From NCBI GenBank assembly GCA_900759435.1, contig CAAEVD010000219.1:1-7376 (forward strand): a DNA stretch of 7,376 bases, written 5' to 3'. Position 1 is the stretch's first letter. The number at the start of each line of letters is the position of its first letter. A model generated the notes under the pieces. The model did not search any database. It was not told where the DNA came from and saw only the letters and a program-made list of their open reading frames with translations. A program made the position numbers and the translations under genes. The stretch is from an uncultured Collinsella sp. (lineage in GTDB: Bacteria; Actinomycetota; Coriobacteriia; Coriobacteriales; Coriobacteriaceae). Below are positions 1 through 5,579 of the stretch, one piece after another.

Positions 1-32
1 GGACGTTGCCGCCTTTTGCTGTTTGGGGATTT

Positions 33-329
33 GTCTCGATCTGTAACAGGAAGAGAGGGATATGGGTTCCAGATGTTACAAGCTGAGATATTTTTCCTGG
101 TGGTCCCATAACGTCTCAATCTGTAACAGGAAGGTCAAAATGCGGGCTCCAGATGTTACAGATCGAGATGATTTCTCCGGTGGGATCCGAATATCTCAAT
201 CTGTAACATCTTGGGCCGATTTTGCCGAGTTGTTGTTACAGATTGAGATTTTCCCTTGAGGAGGATTCGAATGTCTCGATCTGTAACAGATAGACCAGAA
301 AATGGGTTCTAACTGTTACAGATCGAGAC
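33..329. repeat. Array of four 80-bp units, each an inverted pair of 16-nt arms
   Basis: Left arms start at 33, 113, 193 and 273 and right arms at 74, 154, 234 and 314, so both sets have an exact 80-bp period. The left-arm consensus is RTCTCRATCTGTAACA, and the right arm is its reverse complement. Loops inside a unit are always 25 nt, and the gaps between units are always 23 nt. Unit 3 (193-249) and unit 4 (273-329) are perfect 16-bp palindromes that differ from each other at arm positions 1 and 6, with the partner base changed to match. Unit 2 has one mismatch and one wobble. Unit 1 is the most worn, with its right arm changed in the middle. Loops of units 1, 2 and 4 resemble each other (GG near the start, GGGYTC near the end), while loop 3 differs. 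The function is unknown. It could be an array of protein-binding sites, a structured RNA or a lineage-specific repeat. Bases 1-32 may hold a decayed further copy, but this is weak. Confidence 0.9.
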
Positions 330-360
330 GTTTTGGGACCGCGGCTGAGCCATTGGGGCA
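330..360. other. Spacer between array and terminator
   Basis: This short stretch separates the repeat array from the stem-loop that ends the minus-strand operon. I see no gene, promoter or repeat in it. Small open frames that run through the array on the plus strand have no credible ribosome binding site and translate the repeat itself. Confidence 0.5.
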
Positions 361-399
361 AAACCACCACAAAGGTGCCTGTCCCCATTGTGGTGGTTT
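361..399 (-). terminator. Stem-loop at the end of the pseudouridine synthase gene
   Basis: A perfect 12-bp inverted repeat (361-372 with 388-399) encloses a 15-nt loop. Read on the minus strand the stem ends in TTTT and then GCCCC, so the U-tract is short. The stem overlaps the TAA stop codon of the pseudouridine synthase gene (398-400). Its position suggests a terminator for the minus-strand operon. The minus-strand loop carries a GGGGACAGGCACC-type sequence, similar in style to two other palindromes in this window, so it may also belong to an interspersed repeat family. Confidence 0.6.
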
Positions 400-1057
400 A
401 GGGCTCCCAGGGGCAGGGGGCTTCGATGTGGATGTGCTCGCCGGTTACGGGATGCGTAAAGGACACGCTATGGGCATGGAGCATGAGGCCGCAGGGGCGC
501 GGCGTTCCGTACAGGTCGTCGCCAACCAGGGGATGGCGCTCGCTTGCCAGATGCACACGGATTTGGTGCTTGCGGCCGGTGAGCAGCTCGACATCGATAT
601 ACGAGCGCGTGGGCAGGCCACGACGGCTCTTAAGACGCTTGAGCACCTTCACGCGCGTCTGAGACGGCTTGCCGCTGGCACCGACGCGCATCTTGCGACT
701 GTCGTGGCGGTCGCGGGCGATGGGCTTGTCGATGAGCTTTTCGTTCCAGTCGATTTTGCCCTCGGCAAGCGCCAGATAGTGCTTTTCGAAGGCGTGATCG
801 ATGACCATCTGATCAAAAGCAGGCTGCGTCTGTTTGTCGAGCGAAAACAGCACCACGCCGGTGGTGTTGCGGTCCAGGCGGTTGAGCGGCTGCATGTCAG
901 TCGCGGCAAAACCGTCGCCCATGGCCAGCAGCAGGTCGCTGGCGTAGTCGGTAAGTGTACGCTCGCCGGTGCCGTCACCGTGGACGATCATGCCGGCGGG
1001 CTTATCGATGGCCATAAGCCAGGCGTCGCAGTAGAGGACTTGAGGTTCTTCGTTCAC
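398..1057 (-). CDS. RluA-family RNA pseudouridine synthase
   Basis: This 219-aa cytoplasmic enzyme should convert specific uridines in rRNA or tRNA to pseudouridine. It shows the RluA-family catalytic motif as NRLDRNTTG at residues 59-67, which makes Asp62 the likely nucleophile. The second family motif, LLTGRKHQIRVHL, lies at about residues 158-170, and the closing LMLHAHSVSF strand is at 191-200. There is no N-terminal S4 RNA-binding domain, and the length matches compact RluA-type members. The usual His of the HRLD motif is Asn59 here. The start is GTG at 1057, chosen because AAAGG lies about 7 nt upstream and the reading frame begins cleanly with MNEEPQ. The gene starts 15 nt after the stop of the U32 gene, so the two are probably co-transcribed. 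The exact target uridine cannot be read from sequence. Confidence 0.93.
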   Translation of the reverse strand: MNEEPQVLYCDAWLMAIDKPAGMIVHGDGTGERTLTDYASDLLLAMGDGFAATDMQPLNRLDRNTTGVVLFSLDKQTQPAFDQMVIDHAFEKHYLALAEGKIDWNEKLIDKPIARDRHDSRKMRVGASGKPSQTRVKVLKRLKSRRGLPTRSYIDVELLTGRKHQIRVHLASERHPLVGDDLYGTPRPCGLMLHAHSVSFTHPVTGEHIHIEAPCPWEP

Positions 1058-1072
1058 GTGTAAGCCTTTCGG

Positions 1073-3568
1073 TTAGCTAATTCCCACAAACATGCAGCCC
1101 GAGGTCGCCCCGCGCAGGCGGGCGGCGGGCTTGCGGCCGGCTTGAGCTGCCTCAATGGCGCGGCGGACGCGAGCGACGGCACGGCCAATCTCATCGGCCT
1201 CGAGCAAGGTTCCGTCGACCATAAGACGGCGCACGCCGGCATCGAGCAGTTGTGGAACCTGTGGCGTGAGGTCGATAGGGTAGGCATCGTACAGGCGCGA
1301 ACGGCCGTGGATGTCGGTACGCACCGGCATGACCTTGCCGTCGATATTCTTGAGCGACAGCTTGCGGGCGCGCAGACGGCAGCTGGCACAATCGTGGATG
1401 CAACCGTTGGCCACCTGCAGGATGCAGTGCTCGCTCGTCATAACGCGCGGGCGGCCGAAAACGGTGATGCCCAGGGCTGCGGGCGCGGAGGTGCCAAGCG
1501 AGACGATCTCGTCGAGCGTGATCTCGGGCGAGAGCCAAAACGCCCCGGCCCCGCGCTCGGCGAGTGCCTCCATGCAAGGCGTGTTGTGCACGGGCAGGCA
1601 GGATCGAATTTCGGCCGTGGCACCAACTTGGGCGGCCAGGGCGAGCTCAGAGATGTTGCCAATAGCGACCGTGGCACCGGCAACAATCCACGGGTCGACG
1701 CGTACGTGGTCAGCGGCGCGGCAGACCTCGTCGAGTACGGGTACGATGCCCTGCTCAAACGCATCGGCGGGGGAGAGCTCGGCCGCATCGAGCGCGTCGG
1801 TAGTCATGTAGACGCGCGTTGCACCCTCGGCACGAGCTGCCTCGGCGGCCTCGAGTGAGGTGACGGTGGCGCAGATCTGCGGCTCATCGCGGTAGTGCTC
1901 GGGCGCGGGGCGGGAATCACTGGTGACAATCGCCGGCAGCTCGAGTGTGCGGGCGCGCTCGTCATACGGCGCCAGAATGGCCTCCTCGAGCGCCTTGCAA
2001 GCGGCGGCGCGCACTTTATGTACGGCGGAGAAACCCATGCCGCAGCCCTCATCGAGGGCCACGTCAAAGCTCGCGGCCTCAAAGGGAGAGGAGCCCATGC
2101 GGCCTACATGCTCAACCAGATCGGACGCCTCGACGGCGCGGGTCTTGGCACCCTCGACGGTAAAGCCCGTGGCTGTAGCCGTAAGCGAAGGGTCGTCGCA
2201 GCAGGTGAGCGTCACGGTAAACGGCTCGCCCAAACGCGCCGCAACGGTTACATCAACGGCGCGGCGGCGCAGCACATCGCGCTTGAGCGCGGCGCCGGCG
2301 GCGTCGATGGCACGCTGGCTGCGAATCACGCGGACGCGGCAGCCCTCGGGCATACTGCGGGGCACGCGGCACTCAATGATATCGCCGGCTGCGGCATCAT
2401 CGGCGGCAATGGTGGTCAGGAATTGGTCGAACTCATCGTCGTGGCGAAGCTCCAGCAGGTCTCCCTTGCCCACGGGCTCAAACAGCTCAATGCGGGCGAT
2501 GGCGGCACGGCGACGGCGGTCGTCGGGCTTGAGGCCGCGCACATCGCGGTTGGCCGGGCGGCTGCCCAGCACCGTGCCCACGATCTGGCCGCGGTTGTTG
2601 GAGCGCTCGTAACTCATCATCTCGTCGCCCGAGGTGCCGTCCTGATAGGCGTGCGTAAAGTCACGGTTGAAGCAGCGCTTGAGTTGGCGCTGGCGAGCAG
2701 CGTCCTCGTCCTTATCCACGGCGACCCCGGCCAGCATGTCATCAATCTGATGACGGTACACGTCGACGATGGAATACACGTAATCGGGGGCCTTCATGCG
2801 GCCCTCGAGCTTGAGTGATGCGGCGCCGGCGTCATACAGACGGCGAACGAGCTGCGACGTGTTGGTGTCGCGCGGGCACAGCGCGCGCTCGCGACCGGCA
2901 GGGGAGAGCGAGCGGCCGTTCTCGTCGATCAGCTCGTAAGGCAGGCGACAGGGCTGAGCGCACATGCCGCGGTTGGCCGAGCGGCCCGCCATGGCAAAGC
3001 TCGAGAGCAGGCACAGGCCCGAGTAGCAAAAGCAGATGGCGCCGTGGCTAAAGACCTCCAGGTCAACGTCGGGCGCGGCATTGTGAATGGCGGCGATCTC
3101 GTCGATGGAGAGCTCGCGCGAGAGGGTCACGCGGTCGGCGCCCTGCTCGCGGCACCAGATAGTCCCGCGGTCATCGTGGATGTTCGCCTGGGTCGAGATA
3201 TGCGTCTCGATGCCGGGCATGGTGCGCTTGACCTCAAAGAACAGGCCCCAGTCCTGGATAATGAAGGCATCGGCGCCCAGCGTGGAGCAGCGGCGGATGA
3301 GTTGCAGCGCATCGCCCATCTCGGACTGCTTGATGACGATGTTGACCGTGACGTAGACGCGCGAGCCGGCCAGGTGCGCGGCGCGGCAGGCCTGCTCAAA
3401 GGCCTCATCGGTAAAGTTGGTTGCCTTGCGGCGGGCGTTGAAGCTGCCCATGCCGCAGTAGATGGCGTCTGCCCCGGCAGCGAGTGCGGCGGCAAAGGGC
3501 TCCGGGCCTCCGGCGGGCGCCAAAAGCTCGGGTCTGCGGTTGGTGGTTCGACTGGCGGTTGCGGTCAT
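1073..3568 (-). CDS. U32-family protein with DUF3656 region, probable RNA hydroxylation enzyme (RlhA/TrhP-like)
   Basis: This is an 831-aa protein of the U32 'peptidase' family. Characterised bacterial members (RlhA and TrhP) are not proteases in practice: they hydroxylate cytidine 2501 of 23S rRNA or the wobble uridine of tRNAs, using prephenate-linked chemistry and an Fe-S cluster. The N-terminal barrel begins RRPELLAPAGGPEPF (residues 11-25). The family signature is at 170-211: EVFSHGAIC with Glu171 and His175, then Cys179, Cys186, Cys203 and Cys207, the four expected cluster ligands. A DUF3656-like region covers roughly 340-540, which favours an RlhA-like type. Residues 560-800 look like a second barrel. 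This part has GRPRVMTSEHC (705-715) and a further Cys set, Cys715, Cys723, Cys727 and Cys730. At 831 aa it is longer than E. coli RlhA (about 650 aa). The ATG at 3568 is preceded by an AAAGGCAGGAT-type ribosome binding site. It is the first gene of the minus-strand pair. The precise substrate is uncertain. Confidence 0.9.
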   Translation of the reverse strand: MTATASRTTNRRPELLAPAGGPEPFAAALAAGADAIYCGMGSFNARRKATNFTDEAFEQACRAAHLAGSRVYVTVNIVIKQSEMGDALQLIRRCSTLGADAFIIQDWGLFFEVKRTMPGIETHISTQANIHDDRGTIWCREQGADRVTLSRELSIDEIAAIHNAAPDVDLEVFSHGAICFCYSGLCLLSSFAMAGRSANRGMCAQPCRLPYELIDENGRSLSPAGRERALCPRDTNTSQLVRRLYDAGAASLKLEGRMKAPDYVYSIVDVYRHQIDDMLAGVAVDKDEDAARQRQLKRCFNRDFTHAYQDGTSGDEMMSYERSNNRGQIVGTVLGSRPANRDVRGLKPDDRRRRAAIARIELFEPVGKGDLLELRHDDEFDQFLTTIAADDAAAGDIIECRVPRSMPEGCRVRVIRSQRAIDAAGAALKRDVLRRRAVDVTVAARLGEPFTVTLTCCDDPSLTATATGFTVEGAKTRAVEASDLVEHVGRMGSSPFEAASFDVALDEGCGMGFSAVHKVRAAACKALEEAILAPYDERARTLELPAIVTSDSRPAPEHYRDEPQICATVTSLEAAEAARAEGATRVYMTTDALDAAELSPADAFEQGIVPVLDEVCRAADHVRVDPWIVAGATVAIGNISELALAAQVGATAEIRSCLPVHNTPCMEALAERGAGAFWLSPEITLDEIVSLGTSAPAALGITVFGRPRVMTSEHCILQVANGCIHDCASCRLRARKLSLKNIDGKVMPVRTDIHGRSRLYDAYPIDLTPQVPQLLDAGVRRLMVDGTLLEADEIGRAVARVRRAIEAAQAGRKPAARLRGATSGCMFVGIS

Positions 3569-3600
3569 ATCCTGCCTTTCAAAATGCTCAGATATTCAAA

Positions 3601-3606
3601 AGTATA
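3601..3606 (-). promoter_or_regulatory. Candidate -10 box for the U32 operon
   Basis: The minus strand reads TATACT here, one base from the sigma-70 consensus, about 32 nt upstream of the U32 ATG. That would give a 5' leader of about 25 nt. I see no good -35 box at 17 nt spacing (the bases there read CTCGTC), so this rests on the -10 alone. Confidence 0.35.
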
Positions 3607-3674
3607 GTGGTGCTGTTGCGGCAGACGAGCCCTGTGGCCCAAGCAGGATAAAGTTTTCAGCAGCCCTTGCAGCA

Positions 3675-3746
3675 AAAATGATCCGTTTCCCTCCGTCCCC
3701 TATGGATCACCTGATCCGATGGGGACGGAGGGAAACGGATCCTTTT
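3675..3746. repeat. Perfect 20-bp inverted repeat with A/T flanks in the divergent gap
   Basis: Arms 3681-3700 and 3721-3740 are perfect reverse complements (ATCCGTTTCCCTCCGTCCCC and its partner). G3680 pairs with C3741, and AAAA at 3675-3678 faces TTTT at 3743-3746. The 20-nt loop holds a small inner palindrome, GGATCA/TGATCC (3704-3709 and 3712-3717). It has the shape of a bidirectional terminator, but it lies upstream of both flanking genes, where a terminator is not expected. It could instead block read-through between the divergent units, or be an interspersed palindromic repeat. Confidence 0.85.
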
Positions 3747-3828
3747 GAGCTTCACTGTCCGGTCGTGCCGTTCAGCGGTCGATAGGCGCCGTTGGGCGAT
3801 AAAATATTCTCGCAACGTGATAATAATC

Positions 3829-3857
3829 TTGCATCGCGCGGAAACCTTGAGTACTAT
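3829..3857 (+). promoter_or_regulatory. Probable ridA promoter
   Basis: TTGCAT (3829-3834) and TACTAT (3852-3857) are separated by exactly 17 nt. The predicted start of transcription is near 3864, immediately before the leader hairpin. The match is good in spacing and moderate in sequence (3/6 and 4/6). Confidence 0.55.
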
Positions 3858-3866
3858 CCCAAATCA

Positions 3867-3914
3867 AGCGCGGTGTTCAGACCGAACTGTGCCTCCCGGT
3901 GTGAACACCGCGCT
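3867..3914 (+). promoter_or_regulatory. Strong hairpin in the ridA 5' leader
   Basis: AGCGCGGTGTTCA (3867-3879) pairs perfectly with 3902-3914. After a single G/G mismatch the pairing continues with ACCG (3881-3884) and CGGT (3897-3900), leaving a 12-nt loop at 3885-3896. It begins a few bases after the predicted transcription start and ends 22 nt before the AAGGAG ribosome binding site. No T-run follows it, so it does not look like a simple attenuator. It may stabilise the mRNA, or on DNA it could be an operator. Confidence 0.7.
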
Positions 3915-3947
3915 CACGCTCTCTCAATTGATCGTAAGGAGATAAAC

Positions 3948-4325
3948 ATGAGCAAGACCGTCGTGTCTTCCGATAACGCACCTGCAGCCATCGGCCCGTA
4001 TTCCCCCGGCATCCAGACCGGCAACATGGTGTTCCTGTCCGGCCAGCTGGGCATCGACCCCGCAACCGGCAAGATGCCCGAGGGCGTCGAGGCCCAGGCT
4101 AAGCAGTCCCTTGCTAACGTCGAGGCCCTGCTGACCGCTGCCGGCGCCACCTTTGCCGATGTCGTCAAGACCACGGTCTACCTGGCCGACATCGCCGACT
4201 TCGCTGCCGTGAACGAGATCTACGCCTCCAAGTTCGAGGCTCCGTTCCCCGCGCGCAGTGCTTTCCAGGTTGCCGCCCTTCCGGCCGGCGGTCTGGTCGA
4301 GATCGAGGTCGTCGCCGCTCTCTAA
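3948..4325 (+). CDS. ridA: RidA-family enamine/imine deaminase
   Basis: This 125-aa protein belongs to the RidA (YjgF/YER057c/UK114) family. Family members are trimeric cytosolic enzymes that hydrolyse reactive 2-aminoacrylate and other imines made by PLP enzymes, releasing ammonia and a keto acid. The conserved catalytic Arg is Arg103 in FPARS, and the partner acid is Glu118. Their 15-residue spacing matches Arg105 and Glu120 of E. coli RidA. The N-terminal AIGPYSPGI stretch and the SGQLGIDPATG motif are also typical. I chose the ATG at 3948 because AAGGAG ends 6 nt before it and the protein then starts at the normal family position (MSKTVVSSDNAPAAIGPYS). A longer in-frame reading from 3792 would add 52 residues across the promoter and leader hairpin and is not credible. 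The gene appears to be a single transcription unit ending at the bidirectional terminator. Confidence 0.96.
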   Translation: MSKTVVSSDNAPAAIGPYSPGIQTGNMVFLSGQLGIDPATGKMPEGVEAQAKQSLANVEALLTAAGATFADVVKTTVYLADIADFAAVNEIYASKFEAPFPARSAFQVAALPAGGLVEIEVVAAL

Positions 4326-4354
4326 GGTGTTGACAACAACTAAACATGACATGC

Positions 4355-4394
4355 AAAAAGACCCTGCAGTGCGTGTGAACTGCAGGGTTCTTTT
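4355..4394. terminator. Bidirectional terminator between ridA and the convergent regulator
   Basis: ACCCTGCAGT (4361-4370) pairs perfectly with 4379-4388 around an 8-nt loop. It is flanked by AAAAAG on the left and TCTTTT on the right. Read on the plus strand it ends ridA with a U-tract of four. Read on the minus strand the stem is followed by CTTTTT, so it can also stop transcription coming from the regulator gene. The perfect palindrome GTCACGTGAC follows at 4395-4404. Confidence 0.85.
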
Positions 4395-4426
4395 GTCACG
4401 TGACGGATCGCTTGCGGAGCCACCAA

Positions 4427-4553
4427 GGGCAGTCTTTTTGGGACGGGGCCATTTTAGCTACCCCTATATGCAGGATTGATTTTACTTGCGGCTCATCGAA
4501 ATCGTGGGCAGAGGGAGGGTAGCTAAAATAGCCCCGTCCAAAAAAGACTGCCC
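4427..4553. repeat. 127-nt inverted-repeat element with 37-nt arms
   Basis: Arms 4427-4463 and 4517-4553 are reverse complements at 35 of 37 positions and enclose a 53-nt centre. Both outer ends read GGGCAGTC going inward, and both inner arm ends carry TTTTAGCTACCC or its complement. One of the two mismatches becomes a G-U pair if the minus strand is transcribed. The element begins 17 nt past the stop of the regulator gene, on the minus strand. No long U-tract follows it in either direction and no target-site duplication is visible at its edges. It looks like a repetitive palindromic element or a degenerate MITE-like sequence, not the main terminator. No protein can be assigned to the centre. 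Confidence 0.85.
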
Positions 4554-4570
4554 GCGCTCCATTTTGCTCG

Positions 4571-5227
4571 TTAGCCTTCCTTGCGGACTTTTTGCAGGTA
4601 GCGGTAGACGCTGGGCTCCGAGATGCCCAGCGCGGTGGCGGCGCAGGCTACGGCGCCCTTGAGCATGAACACTCCGTTGCCGTTGAGGTGGCGAATGACG
4701 TCCACGCGGTCGCTTTGACCAAGCGACGTCACATCCAGCCCGCGAGCGCTCAGCAGCTCGGCAATGCTGCGGTCGATGAGCTCCTGTGTGGACTCCGAAA
4801 GGCTTTCGACCTCGATAGAGGCGGGCTCCGTGCGCGTCGGCGCCGCGTCGAAGCACGCCATGAGCTGCTGCGCCATGGCGTTGATGGAGCGCACGGTCGA
4901 GAGGTCGGTGTTGACGCAGAGCATACCGACGATCTCGTCATTCTCGCGGATAAAGTACGTCGCCGACTCCAACGTCTTGCCACCGGCACCGCGCCCCTCG
5001 TAGCCCGTAATAAACGGCAGGTCGCGATACTTGGCGTCGTGCATGATCTTGAGCGCCAGATCGGTGGCGGGACCGCCGACCTTGCGGCCGCTCACGATAC
5101 CGTTGCGGATATCGACGATGGCGTGGTCGGGATCCGAGAAATCGTGCAGGACGATCTCGCTGTTTTTGCCGAGTATCTGCTCCAGGAAATCGACCATCGG
5201 CAAAAAGCGACGTACGGTCTCGTTCAC
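4571..5227 (-). CDS. YheO-type PAS/HTH transcriptional regulator
   Basis: This 218-aa DNA-binding regulator has a YheO-like PAS sensor domain at about residues 5-115 (LEQILGKNSEIVLHDFSDP, then the GRKVGGPATDLAL loop and ESATYFIRENDEIVGMLCVN). A linker follows, then a C-terminal helix-turn-helix at about 150-216 that ends with GISEPSVYRYLQKVR, the usual recognition helix of this family. I chose GTG at 5227 because AAGGAG (5234-5239) lies 6 nt upstream. A longer in-frame reading up to 5368 adds 47 residues that do not resemble the family and would run into the intergenic region. The gene is divergent from the purine-type permease, so it probably controls that promoter, sensing a ligand through the PAS domain. 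The ligand and the sign of control cannot be read from sequence. Confidence 0.9.
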   Translation of the reverse strand: MNETVRRFLPMVDFLEQILGKNSEIVLHDFSDPDHAIVDIRNGIVSGRKVGGPATDLALKIMHDAKYRDLPFITGYEGRGAGGKTLESATYFIRENDEIVGMLCVNTDLSTVRSINAMAQQLMACFDAAPTRTEPASIEVESLSESTQELIDRSIAELLSARGLDVTSLGQSDRVDVIRHLNGNGVFMLKGAVACAATALGISEPSVYRYLQKVRKEG

Positions 5228-5463
5228 GGGCAACTCCTTGGGGTGAAATCGGAAATGTTCATAACAATTTTTTCTCATGGTAACACGCCATTCCTCATCT
5301 CGTATATTCGCAGGTACATTGCGTAATGCAGACGAACGGTAGGAATTTGGCGGTAAACGGTTGACCAAAAGAAAAGTAAGATGTTATTTTGACCAGACAC
5401 TTTCCTGACCTGCGGAAATGCGTTATCTCAGCTGAAGAATAGTCTGATAACAAAAAATTATTA

Positions 5464-5492
5464 TTGAGAATGAGAATCATCTTTAATACGAT
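5464..5492 (+). promoter_or_regulatory. Probable main promoter of the permease
   Basis: TTGAGA (5464-5469, 5 of 6 matches) and TACGAT (5487-5492, 4 of 6) are exactly 17 nt apart. Transcription would begin near 5499 and leave a leader of about 80 nt before the ATG at 5580. Confidence 0.6.
5466..5484 (+). promoter_or_regulatory. Fur-box-like sequence over the permease promoter
   Basis: The 19 bases GAGAATGAGAATCATCTTT match the classical Fur box GATAATGATAATCATTATC at 14 positions. The two GAGAAT hexamers in direct order and the inverted CATCTT give the three-hexamer layout of a Fur site. It covers the end of the -35 box and most of the spacer, where a bound repressor would block RNA polymerase. 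The match could be chance in an AT-rich stretch. Confidence 0.4.
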
Positions 5493-5579
5493 ATGCAACG
5501 AAGGCACAACCTCAACCCCGCACTGCGTCACAATAGAGCGTTAGATGCGAAAACAACTATTTCGAGGATTGGTGGTCAA

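Larger units (their letters stand above)
5228..5579. promoter_or_regulatory. Divergent control region between regulator and permease
   Basis: This gap of about 350 nt carries no gene and is more AT-rich than its surroundings. The regulator ribosome binding site is at 5234-5239 on the minus strand. A weak minus-strand -10 candidate, TATACG, lies at 5301-5306. TTGACCA occurs twice in direct orientation at 5361-5367 and 5389-5395, 28 bp apart. The first copy could act as the -35 of a second permease promoter with TATTTT at 5385-5390 (18-nt spacing). The repeats could also be operator half-sites. The main permease promoter and a Fur-like box lie further right. Confidence 0.5.

Noticed and set aside
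33..329. CRISPR array
   Set aside because: The repeats alternate in orientation, are only 16 nt long, and the spacers are related to each other. No cas gene is present in the window.
302..1063. 253-aa plus-strand open frame
   Set aside because: It is the opposite-strand shadow of the pseudouridine synthase, which has clear family motifs. The plus frame has no recognisable domain.
1895..2818. 307-aa plus-strand open frame antisense to the U32 gene
   Set aside because: The U32 frame carries the conserved signature and Cys ligands. The antisense frame has no ribosome binding site or known motif.
3792..3947. N-terminal extension of RidA
   Set aside because: It would translate the promoter and leader hairpin. 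The ATG at 3948 has a perfect ribosome binding site and gives the family's normal length.
4482..4856. 124-aa minus-strand frame covering the long inverted repeat
   Set aside because: It overlaps the regulator gene in another frame and translates the palindrome arm. No ribosome binding site or domain supports it.
5295..5531. 78-aa minus-strand frame in the divergent control region
   Set aside because: It covers the permease promoter and Fur-like box, has no family resemblance, and AT-rich intergenic DNA explains it.
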